A stretch of DNA of 50,851 nt from assembly GCA_002715565.1 (NCBI GenBank), contig PAZP01000032.1:1-50851 (forward strand), written 5' to 3'. The position numbers and the translations under genes were made by a program. Origin of the DNA: Flavobacteriales bacterium. Lineage in GTDB: Bacteria > Bacteroidota > Bacteroidia > Flavobacteriales > BACL11. The notes beneath the pieces are model-generated. The model saw nothing but the letters and a program-made list of their open reading frames with translations, was not told the origin of the DNA and did no database searches. Shown piece by piece: positions 43,304 through 50,851 of this stretch (position 1 is the stretch's first letter; the number at the start of each line of letters is the position of its first letter).

Positions 43304-44713
43304 ATGCTCTTTAACAGTTATCTATTTTGGTCTTTTTTCTTCTGTGTTTTTACATTGTATTGGTTGGTACCTAAAAAATTTCAAAATACTGTATTATTAA
43401 TTTCATCCTACGCATTTTATTCTTTTTGGGACTGGAGATTTTTGGGTTTGATAATTATATCTACCTTAACAGATTTTATTTTAGCAAAAAAAATTACTGT
43501 AAGTCCCAAAAACAAAAATACTTATTTATATATGTCATTGACAGTAAATCTTGGAGTACTTGCTCTATTCAAGTATTTTGGATTTTTTATTGAACAGATT
43601 AATCATCTTCTTTATCTTATTGGTATTAACTCATTTTCAAATATTTTACATTTTGTTTTGCCTATTGGGATATCTTTTTACACGTTCCAAACCATTAGCT
43701 ATACTGTTGATGTTTATCGTGGAATTACAAAGCCGATTAATAATATATTAAATTTTGCGTTATATGTATCCTTTTTCCCACAGTTAGTAGCAGGTCCCAT
43801 TGAGCGGTCTTATAAACTATTGCCACAGTTAACAAAGGTCAAAAATTTTAAAAACATTAATTTCACTGAGGGGTTTTACTTTATACTCTATGGTTTATTT
43901 ATGAAAATTGTTTTGGCTGATAATATGGCGATAGTTTCAAATGGCATATATAACCAAAATATTGAAAGTCTTATGGGTGTAGATATAATTGTTGGGACAT
44001 ATGCTTTCGCATTCCAAATCTATGGTGATTTTTCAGGTTACTCACTAATTGCTATAGGGGTTAGTAAGCTATTTGGCATTGATTTAATGAGAAATTTTAA
44101 GGTACCTTATATTTCGACCAATCCTTCGGAATTTTGGAGGAGATGGCATATAAGTTTATCCTCTTGGTTAAAAGATTATCTATACATTCCCCTTGGAGGT
44201 AATAAGGCTGGTATAAAGATTACATATAAAAATTTACTGATTACAATGTTACTTGGAGGATTATGGCATGGTGCAAATTGGACATTTATTTTTTGGGGTT
44301 TATTTCATGGTCTAATCCTAATTGCCTATAAAGCATATGATTACAAGTTTAAAGTAAAATTATTAGTAAGACGAAATCCATTATATCAAATATTGCAAAC
44401 CTTCTTTTTCTTTCATTTGATATGTATATCATGGATATTCTTCAGATCAGAGACAATCATTGATGCATATAAAATATTAATCCAAATACTTTACAATTTT
44501 TCATTCTCAAGCGATACGCTAGGAATGATGGGTATGATTTTATTTTTTGTTGCACCAATCTTCGTTTATGAATATTGGGATGAAAGAAAAAACCACAGTT
44601 CATTCAATGAAAGATCTTTGTCCTCTGTTATGTTATTCTCTAATTATTGTATTTTTATGATAATATTATTTCAAGCGCCAACATTTCAGGAGTTTATTTA
44701 TTTCCAATTTTAA
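43304..44713 (+). CDS. MBOAT-family O-acyltransferase (AlgI-like)
   Basis: 469 residues with about ten membrane helices. VLPIGISFYTFQTISYTVDV, LVAGPIERSYKLLPQL, FWRRWHISLSSWLKDYLYIP and LLGGLWHGANWTFIFWGLFH carry the conserved MBOAT block and the catalytic histidine in LWHGANW. AlgI and PatA relatives pass acyl groups, usually acetyl, across the inner membrane for glycan or peptidoglycan O-acetylation. The next gene is a probable SGNH-type partner, as in AlgI-AlgJ and PatA-PatB. Confidence 0.93.
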   Translation: MLFNSYLFWSFFFCVFTLYWLVPKKFQNTVLLISSYAFYSFWDWRFLGLIIISTLTDFILAKKITVSPKNKNTYLYMSLTVNLGVLALFKYFGFFIEQINHLLYLIGINSFSNILHFVLPIGISFYTFQTISYTVDVYRGITKPINNILNFALYVSFFPQLVAGPIERSYKLLPQLTKVKNFKNINFTEGFYFILYGLFMKIVLADNMAIVSNGIYNQNIESLMGVDIIVGTYAFAFQIYGDFSGYSLIAIGVSKLFGIDLMRNFKVPYISTNPSEFWRRWHISLSSWLKDYLYIPLGGNKAGIKITYKNLLITMLLGGLWHGANWTFIFWGLFHGLILIAYKAYDYKFKVKLLVRRNPLYQILQTFFFFHLICISWIFFRSETIIDAYKILIQILYNFSFSSDTLGMMGMILFFVAPIFVYEYWDERKNHSSFNERSLSSVMLFSNYCIFMIILFQAPTFQEFIYFQF

Positions 44714-45596
44714 AAAAATTATCTTTTCCATACTCTTGCTTCTGATCATCACAGAAATAATTTTATTTTTTACTGAAGACTTTTTATCAAAAGATATACA
44801 ACATTTAAAATCCATAGATAATATTACCAAAGAAAATAATGAGATGATTATTATTGGTAATTCATTGACAAGAAAAGGCATCAATGAAACATTGTTAATT
44901 AAAAATTTAAAAACAAATAAAACAAATTATAAAAAGGCAGGGATAATTTATTTAGATGATACCTCAATCATAGAGTGGTATTATGTTTTCAAATCCTATT
45001 TTTATGAAAATGATATTATTCCTAAAAAGTTAATTATAAACTTTGCTCTTAATCAACTGCGCACCCCTGAGTTAGAATTTGAAGAATTGTCTAGAATTGC
45101 CTCTTATGTTCCTATAAAAAAACTTTATGCAACTTGTGAACAAGAAACTTTGAACTTTTCACAAAAAATAGATCTTTATCTTGCAAAATTTTTTCGAATA
45201 TTTTGTCATAGAGAAAGAATATCAAAACGAGTTTTAGATCTTATTCCTAATTATAGAAGTACAATAAGAAAGTTGAATGTATATAATAAACCCAAGAAAA
45301 AATATTTTAAAAATAATCATGATTATAGACATTTAGATAAAATTATAGAGATGGTAGAAATAGCAGGTATCGAATTAATCTTTTGTGCAATGCCATTACC
45401 AGAAAGCTATACTATTGATAAGAAAATAATTTCAATAATCAAGGGCTCAGATAATTGTACAATTATTGGATTCAATGAGGATAATTATTTTACAGATTAT
45501 CATTTTGTTGATGGATATCATCTGAATCCAGAGGGTGCACAATTATTTACTGAATCATTCGCTGACATGATATCAAATAAGGTGTCACAATTTTAG
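44700..45596 (+). CDS. membrane-anchored probable SGNH-type acyl-transfer partner; start uncertain
   Basis: About 298 residues. The first usual start is TTG at 44736, but ATT at 44700 would give a better signal anchor (NFKKIIFSILLLIITEIILF, with positive residues before the helix). Block I of the SGNH fold appears as IIIGNSLTRKGIN, with S in the GNS motif, and block V as YHFVDGYHLNPEGAQLF, with D and H spaced as in the catalytic pair. Overall similarity is weak, so the family is tentative. Position directly after an MBOAT gene, overlapping it, supports a role in periplasmic O-acylation of the glycan. Confidence 0.68.
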   Translation: MSNFKKIIFSILLLLIITEIILFFTEDFLSKDIQHLKSIDNITKENNEMIIIGNSLTRKGINETLLIKNLKTNKTNYKKAGIIYLDDTSIIEWYYVFKSYFYENDIIPKKLIINFALNQLRTPELEFEELSRIASYVPIKKLYATCEQETLNFSQKIDLYLAKFFRIFCHRERISKRVLDLIPNYRSTIRKLNVYNKPKKKYFKNNHDYRHLDKIIEMVEIAGIELIFCAMPLPESYTIDKKIISIIKGSDNCTIIGFNEDNYFTDYHFVDGYHLNPEGAQLFTESFADMISNKVSQF

Positions 45597-45598
45597 AA

Positions 45599-46612
45599 AT
45601 GTCAAAACCAAAAATATTTTCACTTAAAAGTGTAAGTGTAGATAAAGTTAACATTTTCTTGAAAAAGCAATTTGAACCTTTAAAAGCAAGATTTTTAATT
45701 AAGCATGGAGAATGGTTGCATAAGGGAAATGGAAACAGATTTGTTCTTGTACTAAATGACGAAATTATTGGATATTCTGGAATAATTCCGACCCAAGTTT
45801 ATATTAATGGCGTCACAAAACCAGCAATTTGGTGGATAGATTTAATCATTTCAAGGGAATTTCGTAAGGTTGGATATCAAACTATTTTTGACGAATTCAT
45901 AACCAAGAGACCAGAAACTAAATTAGGATTCCCAAATAAAATAGCTGCAAGTATTCATGCTAAACATGGATGGAAAATTTATAATAAAATTAAAGTATTT
46001 AAGTTTCCTTTAAAGCCAAACCACATTCCAGAAATAAACAAATATGGTCGATTTTTTACTAAATTGATCTATCTGATAATTTCATTTAAGTTGAGGAGAG
46101 TTATAAATGTAAAGTCTAAATTGATTGAAAAACATAATACTCCTGAATTTGAACAGTTAATTAATCTGCATCATCAAACAAAAAAAAAATATTTTACAAC
46201 CTTTAAGGATAAAGAATTTTTTAAATGGAGATATTTTAACTCTCCATTTAAAAAGGATTATGTTTTTTATATATTAAAGAAAGAAGAAATAATTCATTTA
46301 ACGATGATTGTTCGTAAAATTGAAAAAGAAAATGGATTAAATATAAGGATAGTCGATTTTTTTGGTTACCTTGATGACAATGATGCAATTTTGGAATTGC
46401 TAAATAAATTGATATCAGATTCAATAAAGCTGGGAGCTATTCAAATAACTGTTTTTGAAAATGATCCAAACATCAAACGATTACTTTTTAGAAATGGATT
46501 CATACTCTTTAAAAAAGTTAGGTTCTGTTCATTCAGTAAATCTCAAACTCTCAATAAAAATACAAAGATTAGGTGGTCAATTTCCGATAGTGATAATGAT
46601 TTTTTAGATTAA
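45599..46612 (+). CDS. GNAT-family N-acyltransferase-like protein
   Basis: 337 residues. RFVLVLNDEIIGYSGIIPTQ, AIWWIDLIISREFRKVGYQT (acetyl-CoA-binding region with the R-x-x-G part) and IRIVDFFGYLDDNDAILELL, with a second possible GNAT unit at the C-terminus (LGAIQITVFENDPNIKRLLF). Tandem GNAT-like proteins occur in polysaccharide loci, where they acylate amino sugars. Between the SGNH-like gene and the polymerase, 1-3 nt gaps on both sides. Confidence 0.75.
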   Translation: MSKPKIFSLKSVSVDKVNIFLKKQFEPLKARFLIKHGEWLHKGNGNRFVLVLNDEIIGYSGIIPTQVYINGVTKPAIWWIDLIISREFRKVGYQTIFDEFITKRPETKLGFPNKIAASIHAKHGWKIYNKIKVFKFPLKPNHIPEINKYGRFFTKLIYLIISFKLRRVINVKSKLIEKHNTPEFEQLINLHHQTKKKYFTTFKDKEFFKWRYFNSPFKKDYVFYILKKEEIIHLTMIVRKIEKENGLNIRIVDFFGYLDDNDAILELLNKLISDSIKLGAIQITVFENDPNIKRLLFRNGFILFKKVRFCSFSKSQTLNKNTKIRWSISDSDNDFLD

Positions 46613-47884
46613 ATGAAAAACCTCATACTATCAATATTTATCCATATTATCCTTGGTCTCTTAATTAGTAATAATTCATCGGTTGGAACAATTCATGCTC
46701 AAATAGTTGTTGCGGTTGCAATCTACTTTTCTCTTTTTGATAAAAATACAGACAGAACTATGCCTCTGATACTGTACATTACCGGAGCGGAATTATTGTG
46801 GCGTGGGTTCGGTGCAAATGTTTTCTGGGAATATGGTAAATATTCAGCCATTTTATTGATGGCAATAAATATTTTTAGATTTGGATCAAAAAAAATAAAA
46901 AATAAAATTGGATTTTTAATTTTGCTTTTACTTCTTCCCTCATTTGTTGTTCTTAGTGAGTTTAAAAGACAATCTATTGCTCATGCAATGTCAGGTCCTT
47001 TTTGCTTGGGAATTGCAGTAATCTTTTTCTCAAATCAGATCATTAATAAAGAGAAATTAATATTGCTATTAACTGTCTTAGCACTGCCAATTATTAGTCT
47101 ACTTTCAATAATGCTCATTTCAACATTACAATATGGTGAAATTGATGTTTATGCAGCTTATATAAAAGCATATACAACTGCTGGAGTTGGCCCTAACCAA
47201 GCTTCTAATATACTTGGACTTGGAGTTCTAACATTTTTTCTGCTGTATCTTGTAAATAAAGAAAATGCCGTCATTTATATGACTCTTGGCTTATTAATGC
47301 TATTCCAAACAATAATTACCCATAGTCGAGGAGGGTTTTGGAATGCTTTTCTAGCCGTTAGCATTTGTATCACATTTCTGTTTGCCGAAAAAAAGGTGAG
47401 GCAAAAATTCTTTTTGGGTGTTTCATCATTCTGCCTTCTTTTGTACATCTTTGTATTTCCAATTATTGATGATTATTCTAAAGGGTCTATATCAAATAGA
47501 TATACCGACACTGACATTTCTCACAGAGAAAACATAATAGAAACTGAGTTGCGAGCTTTTGTTGAAAACCCGTTACTAGGTATTGGTCCTGGAAGTTCTA
47601 GAAATTTTAGGATCGAAAATTATAATAGTCCAAAACACACCCATACAGAATACACACGTTTGTTATCTGAGCACGGTTTATTTGGAATTTTTGTAATCTT
47701 ATTATTTTTAATAATATTAAAAAATATAATTAGAAAAAATAATGGTTTAGCCAGATCAATAAGTCTGTCATTAATATTTTGGAGCTTACTGTTTATGTTT
47801 CATTCAGCAACTAGGCTAGCAGCTCCAGCAATAATCTTCGGTCTTTCAACCATTCACTTTAGATTTAGTTCTAAAAATTTATAA
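46613..47884 (+). CDS. O-antigen ligase/polymerase family membrane protein (Wzy/WaaL-like)
   Basis: 423 residues with ten or more membrane helices. The conserved periplasmic segment is TELRAFVENPLLGIGPGSSR, followed by THTEYTRLLSEHGLFGIFVI, which is the Wzy_C pattern; THSRGGFWNAFLAV is also typical. It either polymerises repeat units or ligates the chain to an acceptor; sequence alone does not separate these. No Wzx flippase was found to go with a Wzy role, so a ligase role is also open. Confidence 0.88.
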   Translation: MKNLILSIFIHIILGLLISNNSSVGTIHAQIVVAVAIYFSLFDKNTDRTMPLILYITGAELLWRGFGANVFWEYGKYSAILLMAINIFRFGSKKIKNKIGFLILLLLLPSFVVLSEFKRQSIAHAMSGPFCLGIAVIFFSNQIINKEKLILLLTVLALPIISLLSIMLISTLQYGEIDVYAAYIKAYTTAGVGPNQASNILGLGVLTFFLLYLVNKENAVIYMTLGLLMLFQTIITHSRGGFWNAFLAVSICITFLFAEKKVRQKFFLGVSSFCLLLYIFVFPIIDDYSKGSISNRYTDTDISHRENIIETELRAFVENPLLGIGPGSSRNFRIENYNSPKHTHTEYTRLLSEHGLFGIFVILLFLIILKNIIRKNNGLARSISLSLIFWSLLFMFHSATRLAAPAIIFGLSTIHFRFSSKNL

Positions 47885-47889
47885 ATTCT

Positions 47890-48840
47890 TTGAATATACT
47901 TATCATTACAAGTGAGTGGCCTTCTGATCAACATCCAAACCATGTTCCATTTTTAGTCGAACAGGTACAGTATTTAAGAGAAAATGGAATCAAAGCAGAA
48001 GTTCATAAAATCAGCACAAAATCGATCTTAAGTAAGATAATATCAATAATTGAATTAAGGATTAAACTTAAAAAACATCGGTATGATATTATTCATACAC
48101 ACTGGGGTTATAATGGACTTTTCTGCTTAGGATCTAATACACCTCATGTAGTCACCTATCATGGTTCAGATTTAAACAAGCCAAATAGATTTAACTTTAG
48201 GTTAATAATATTATATTTTATTTCAAGACTAAGTACGACATTCTCGAATTATAATGTTTTTGTTTCAAAGCGGTTGGCTCAAAGTAGTTTGAGAGCAAAC
48301 AAAAATAGAAGAATAATACCAATGGGAGTAGATTTGAAAAAGTTTTTTCCAATGGACAAATCCAAATGTAGAAAAAAACTGAAAATGCCCCTAAAAAAAA
48401 AATTAATCCTTTTTGGAGGGAATTCTACCAAGACTGTGAAAAGAATATCACTTGCTGAAAATTCAATCGATTTATTGGGGCATGATTATGAATTAATAAA
48501 AATAGACTACATCGATCACAAACTTGTTCCAATCTATATTAATGCATGCGATCTATTGTTAATGACATCAGAGAGTGAAGGATCACCTATGATGATAAAA
48601 GAAGCTCTTGCTTGTAATAAACCCATTATTTCTACAAATGTCGGAGACGTCGCTGAGCAAATAAATAGTTTAGATAATTGTTTTGTTTTAAATGATGAAT
48701 CTCCGCAAATATTTGCAAAAAAGATTAAGGAATGTATTGAAAACAATAAAATGCCTAATGGAAGACATATGATCAAGAAGAAATATTCATTAGAAAAATC
48801 TACAAATTGCATAATAAATATATATAAAAGCATCATTTAA
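47890..48840 (+). CDS. family 4 glycosyltransferase
   Basis: 316 residues, short for the family. NILIITSEWPSDQHPNHVPF at the start, IIHTHWGYNGLFCLGS and VVTYHGSDLNKPN for the acceptor half, LILFGGNSTKTVKRISLAEN and LLMTSESEGSPMMIKEALAC for the donor half (E-x7-E shape). Start TTG at 47890 (context TTCTTTGAATA). Specificity unknown. Confidence 0.9.
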   Translation: MNILIITSEWPSDQHPNHVPFLVEQVQYLRENGIKAEVHKISTKSILSKIISIIELRIKLKKHRYDIIHTHWGYNGLFCLGSNTPHVVTYHGSDLNKPNRFNFRLIILYFISRLSTTFSNYNVFVSKRLAQSSLRANKNRRIIPMGVDLKKFFPMDKSKCRKKLKMPLKKKLILFGGNSTKTVKRISLAENSIDLLGHDYELIKIDYIDHKLVPIYINACDLLLMTSESEGSPMMIKEALACNKPIISTNVGDVAEQINSLDNCFVLNDESPQIFAKKIKECIENNKMPNGRHMIKKKYSLEKSTNCIINIYKSII

Positions 48841-48845
48841 ATCAA

Positions 48846-49883
48846 ATGTTGATATCAGTAATTCTTCCAATTAGAAATGAAAAGCAATTCATTGAAAAAA
48901 CGTTAACATCAATTACGAATCAAAAATTTGATGGCGAATTGGAAATTATCATTTCAGACGGGTTATCAAATGATGGGACATTGGATATAATTAAACAATT
49001 TCAAAAAAAATATAGATACATCAAACTAATTAGAAATAATGCTAGAACTGTCCCTGTTGGATTTAATAAAGCTCTAAGCTTTGCTAAAGGTGATATTATT
49101 ATCCGAGTAGATGGGCATTCCACACTAGAACCTGATTTTATAAACAACTGCATAAAAATGTTAAATAAAAAAAATGCTAGTTGCGTTGGTGGTCCTACAA
49201 AACATTTTTCAAATACTATTATCGGTAGAAATATATCTATTGCACAATGCTCATATTTTGGCGCTGGTGGGGCATCATTCAGAACAGGCGTAAGTAAGGG
49301 GAAATATGTTAATACTTTGGCTTTTGGAGCCTACAAAAGAGCTGAGTTCTTGAAAGTGGGAGCCTATGATGAAGAGCTAATTCGAAATCAAGATGAGGAG
49401 CTTAACTATCGAATAGTTAAAAATGGTGGAAAAATCTGGATTGACCCTTCTATTAAATCGATATATTATGTACGAAATTCTATACTTAAACTCTTTACCC
49501 AGTATTTTTACTATGGCTTTTATAAAGTCAGGGTTATACAAAAAATAAAATCAATTTTTTCATTGAGGCATCTTGTACCAGCTATATTTGTTTTAACACT
49601 AATTCTATTTGTGGTAATTGCCATTTTTCAAAAAATATTTTGGCCAATACTCTTTTTTGGAGGAATATACCTTTTAATGAACATAACTTTTTCAATATAC
49701 GAATCAATAAAAAGTCAATCCAAGTCATTGGTCCTATTACCTGTGATTTATTTTATCATGCACCTGTCATATGGTATTGGTTTTTTAGCTGGATTAGTTT
49801 TTTTTGCAAATAGATGGAAAGCATCAAAGGTTGTGGATAATTCCTTCAAAAAGGAAAACTTTTCCCCTAGAGTAAATGCATAA
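48846..49883 (+). CDS. ExoA-like membrane-associated family 2 glycosyltransferase
   Basis: 345 residues. ISVILPIRNEKQFIEKTLTS, IIISDGLSNDGTLDII, IIIRVDGHSTLEPDF and CVGGPTKHFSNTIIGRNISI match the succinoglycan-type ExoA subgroup, with RNQDEELNYRIVKNGGKIW as the acceptor-side block. Three or so C-terminal membrane helices anchor it in the inner membrane. Ends with an 8-nt overlap into the Wzi-like gene. Confidence 0.9.
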   Translation: MLISVILPIRNEKQFIEKTLTSITNQKFDGELEIIISDGLSNDGTLDIIKQFQKKYRYIKLIRNNARTVPVGFNKALSFAKGDIIIRVDGHSTLEPDFINNCIKMLNKKNASCVGGPTKHFSNTIIGRNISIAQCSYFGAGGASFRTGVSKGKYVNTLAFGAYKRAEFLKVGAYDEELIRNQDEELNYRIVKNGGKIWIDPSIKSIYYVRNSILKLFTQYFYYGFYKVRVIQKIKSIFSLRHLVPAIFVLTLILFVVIAIFQKIFWPILFFGGIYLLMNITFSIYESIKSQSKSLVLLPVIYFIMHLSYGIGFLAGLVFFANRWKASKVVDNSFKKENFSPRVNA

Positions 49884-50851
49884 ACAACTGCTATACTTCG
49901 TTCTAGTAACATCATTCGCACATGTGAACTTGTATTCTCAACCTATTCCTAATACATTTTTGGAATATAAGCTTATGAGGTATAACTTTTATATTGACCA
50001 AAAATGGAGTGATAATTCAACATTTGGATATAGAAGATTTGAACATAATCATTTAGAATCTGATTCTCTTAAAATCTTATCTAGATTTGGAATATCTTTT
50101 GCTAACAATCAAAAAATGTTATTTGGTTATGGACATTTCACATATAAGGAAAATTTTCATGGTTATCTTCATCCTCGGATTGTAGATGATCCAGGGAAAT
50201 TCTCTGGGTATTCTGGGATTCCAAGAGATATTGAAAGATATGGCTTCTCATCTGGAGAAACAGATATTTCAGGCATAGCCTATGAAAATAATTGGATGAT
50301 ATTGCAATATGGAAGAGGTAGACAAAGTTGGGGTGCAGGCGATGATATCCAATTAGCTTTGAGTGAACAATCAAACTCTTACGATTACGGAATGCTTGAC
50401 TTAGATTTTGAAAAATTAAGAGTAAGATATTTTCATGGGTATTTAGAATCGGACTCTTTGCTCGTTAACAGATATATTACCGGAAGGGGTCTCGAATGGA
50501 ACAACAATACAAATTTCTTAATTGGTTTATCTGAAATAGTTATTTATTCTGGAATTAATAGACCAATTGATTTTTCATACTTGAATCCAATCACTACTCA
50601 CCTTGAAGTAGAACTCAATGATCGTCAAAATAGTAGAGGAACTGATAATGGAAACGGAGTGTGGCAACTTTCTTTAGATTATTTATTCAAAAGGAACCTA
50701 AGACTTTCGCTAAACTATCTTTTCGATGAATTCATTTTAGATAATGAGCAAAAAGAAAATGGAAAAGGCACTGGAAAGGCCTACTCTTTCAAGGCTGAAT
50801 TTTCGCCATCAAAGGATGTAAATTCCTTTATTAAATACTACTTTTCAGTCA
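49876..50851 (+). CDS. Wzi-like outer-membrane capsule assembly protein, 5' part (3' end outside window)
   Basis: The ATG at 49876 opens a frame that runs off the window (325 codons visible). The signal peptide is MHKQLLYFVLVTSFAHVNLYS. The mature part is rich in beta-strand pairs and contains ILQYGRGRQSWGAGDDIQLA, similar to the conserved G-x-G region of Wzi-family capsule assembly proteins, then YFHGYLE and NRPIDFSYLNPITTH. Family role: an outer-membrane barrel that holds or organises surface polysaccharide. It overlaps the preceding gene by 8 nt, placing it in the same transcript. Confidence 0.78.
   Translation, partial: MHKQLLYFVLVTSFAHVNLYSQPIPNTFLEYKLMRYNFYIDQKWSDNSTFGYRRFEHNHLESDSLKILSRFGISFANNQKMLFGYGHFTYKENFHGYLHPRIVDDPGKFSGYSGIPRDIERYGFSSGETDISGIAYENNWMILQYGRGRQSWGAGDDIQLALSEQSNSYDYGMLDLDFEKLRVRYFHGYLESDSLLVNRYITGRGLEWNNNTNFLIGLSEIVIYSGINRPIDFSYLNPITTHLEVELNDRQNSRGTDNGNGVWQLSLDYLFKRNLRLSLNYLFDEFILDNEQKENGKGTGKAYSFKAEFSPSKDVNSFIKYYFSV

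Noticed and set aside
50138-50374. 78-residue minus-strand open frame at the window end
   Set aside because: It is antisense to the Wzi-like gene, which continues in frame through the window edge.
1-50851. CRISPR arrays, insertion sequences or phage genes
   Set aside because: No regularly spaced repeats, transposase, integrase or phage structural gene was seen; the long repeats are within coding families only.

Overview
The window is a low-GC stretch (A+T-rich throughout) from a bacterium whose genes sit head to tail with very short or overlapping junctions and use TTG starts often. A NusG/UpxY-type antiterminator, a SLBB/Wzc/CpsB secretion trio, a Wzi-like outer-membrane protein and a SPOR-domain protein point to a Gram-negative of the Bacteroidota/FCB type. 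Frequent TTG starts plus a selenocysteine tRNA fit a marine FCB lineage such as Marinimicrobia (SAR406) better than a classical Bacteroidota. That placement is inference and no marker gene here settles it.

Layout. (1) 1-1759: the 3' end of a SPOR-domain gene, a tRNA-Sec gene 6 nt after it, then a polyprenol-phosphate glycosyltransferase that survives only as its C-terminal membrane part, in frame up to the 3' end of the tRNA, and a methyltransferase. This looks like a recombination junction at a tRNA gene. (2) 1960-4529: a regulatory and envelope block: an exported protein of unknown function, a NusG/RfaH/UpxY-like antiterminator on the minus strand, and a divergent single-chain protein with a winged-helix part, a GHKL ATPase part and a STAS-like (DUF4325-type) part. 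(3) 4530-4648: a leader with a stem-loop. (4) 4649-50851 (runs off the end): about 45 plus-strand genes with no gap over about 100 nt, most likely one polysaccharide operon of at least 46 kb.

How the genes fit together. CpsB-like phosphatase, a short SLBB export protein and a Wzc-type tyrosine kinase/copolymerase open the operon. A Wzm/Wzt ABC exporter, with a methyltransferase inserted between its two genes, follows. About 19 proven or probable glycosyltransferases build the glycan. The decoration set is large: two sulfotransferases, three polysaccharide deacetylases, two FkbM and four other methyltransferases (one fused to a GT2), an MBOAT O-acyltransferase with a probable SGNH partner, a GNAT, and two SPASM radical SAM enzymes. 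NeuB-like synthase plus HAD phosphatase, and far downstream NeuA-like cytidylyltransferase plus SDR, suggest a nonulosonic (sialic- or legionaminic-like) acid. An O-antigen polymerase/ligase and a Wzi-like outer-membrane protein close the window. No Wzx flippase, initiating phosphoglycosyltransferase, NeuC-type epimerase, integrase, IS element or CRISPR array was seen. No stretch over 300 bases is without a gene.
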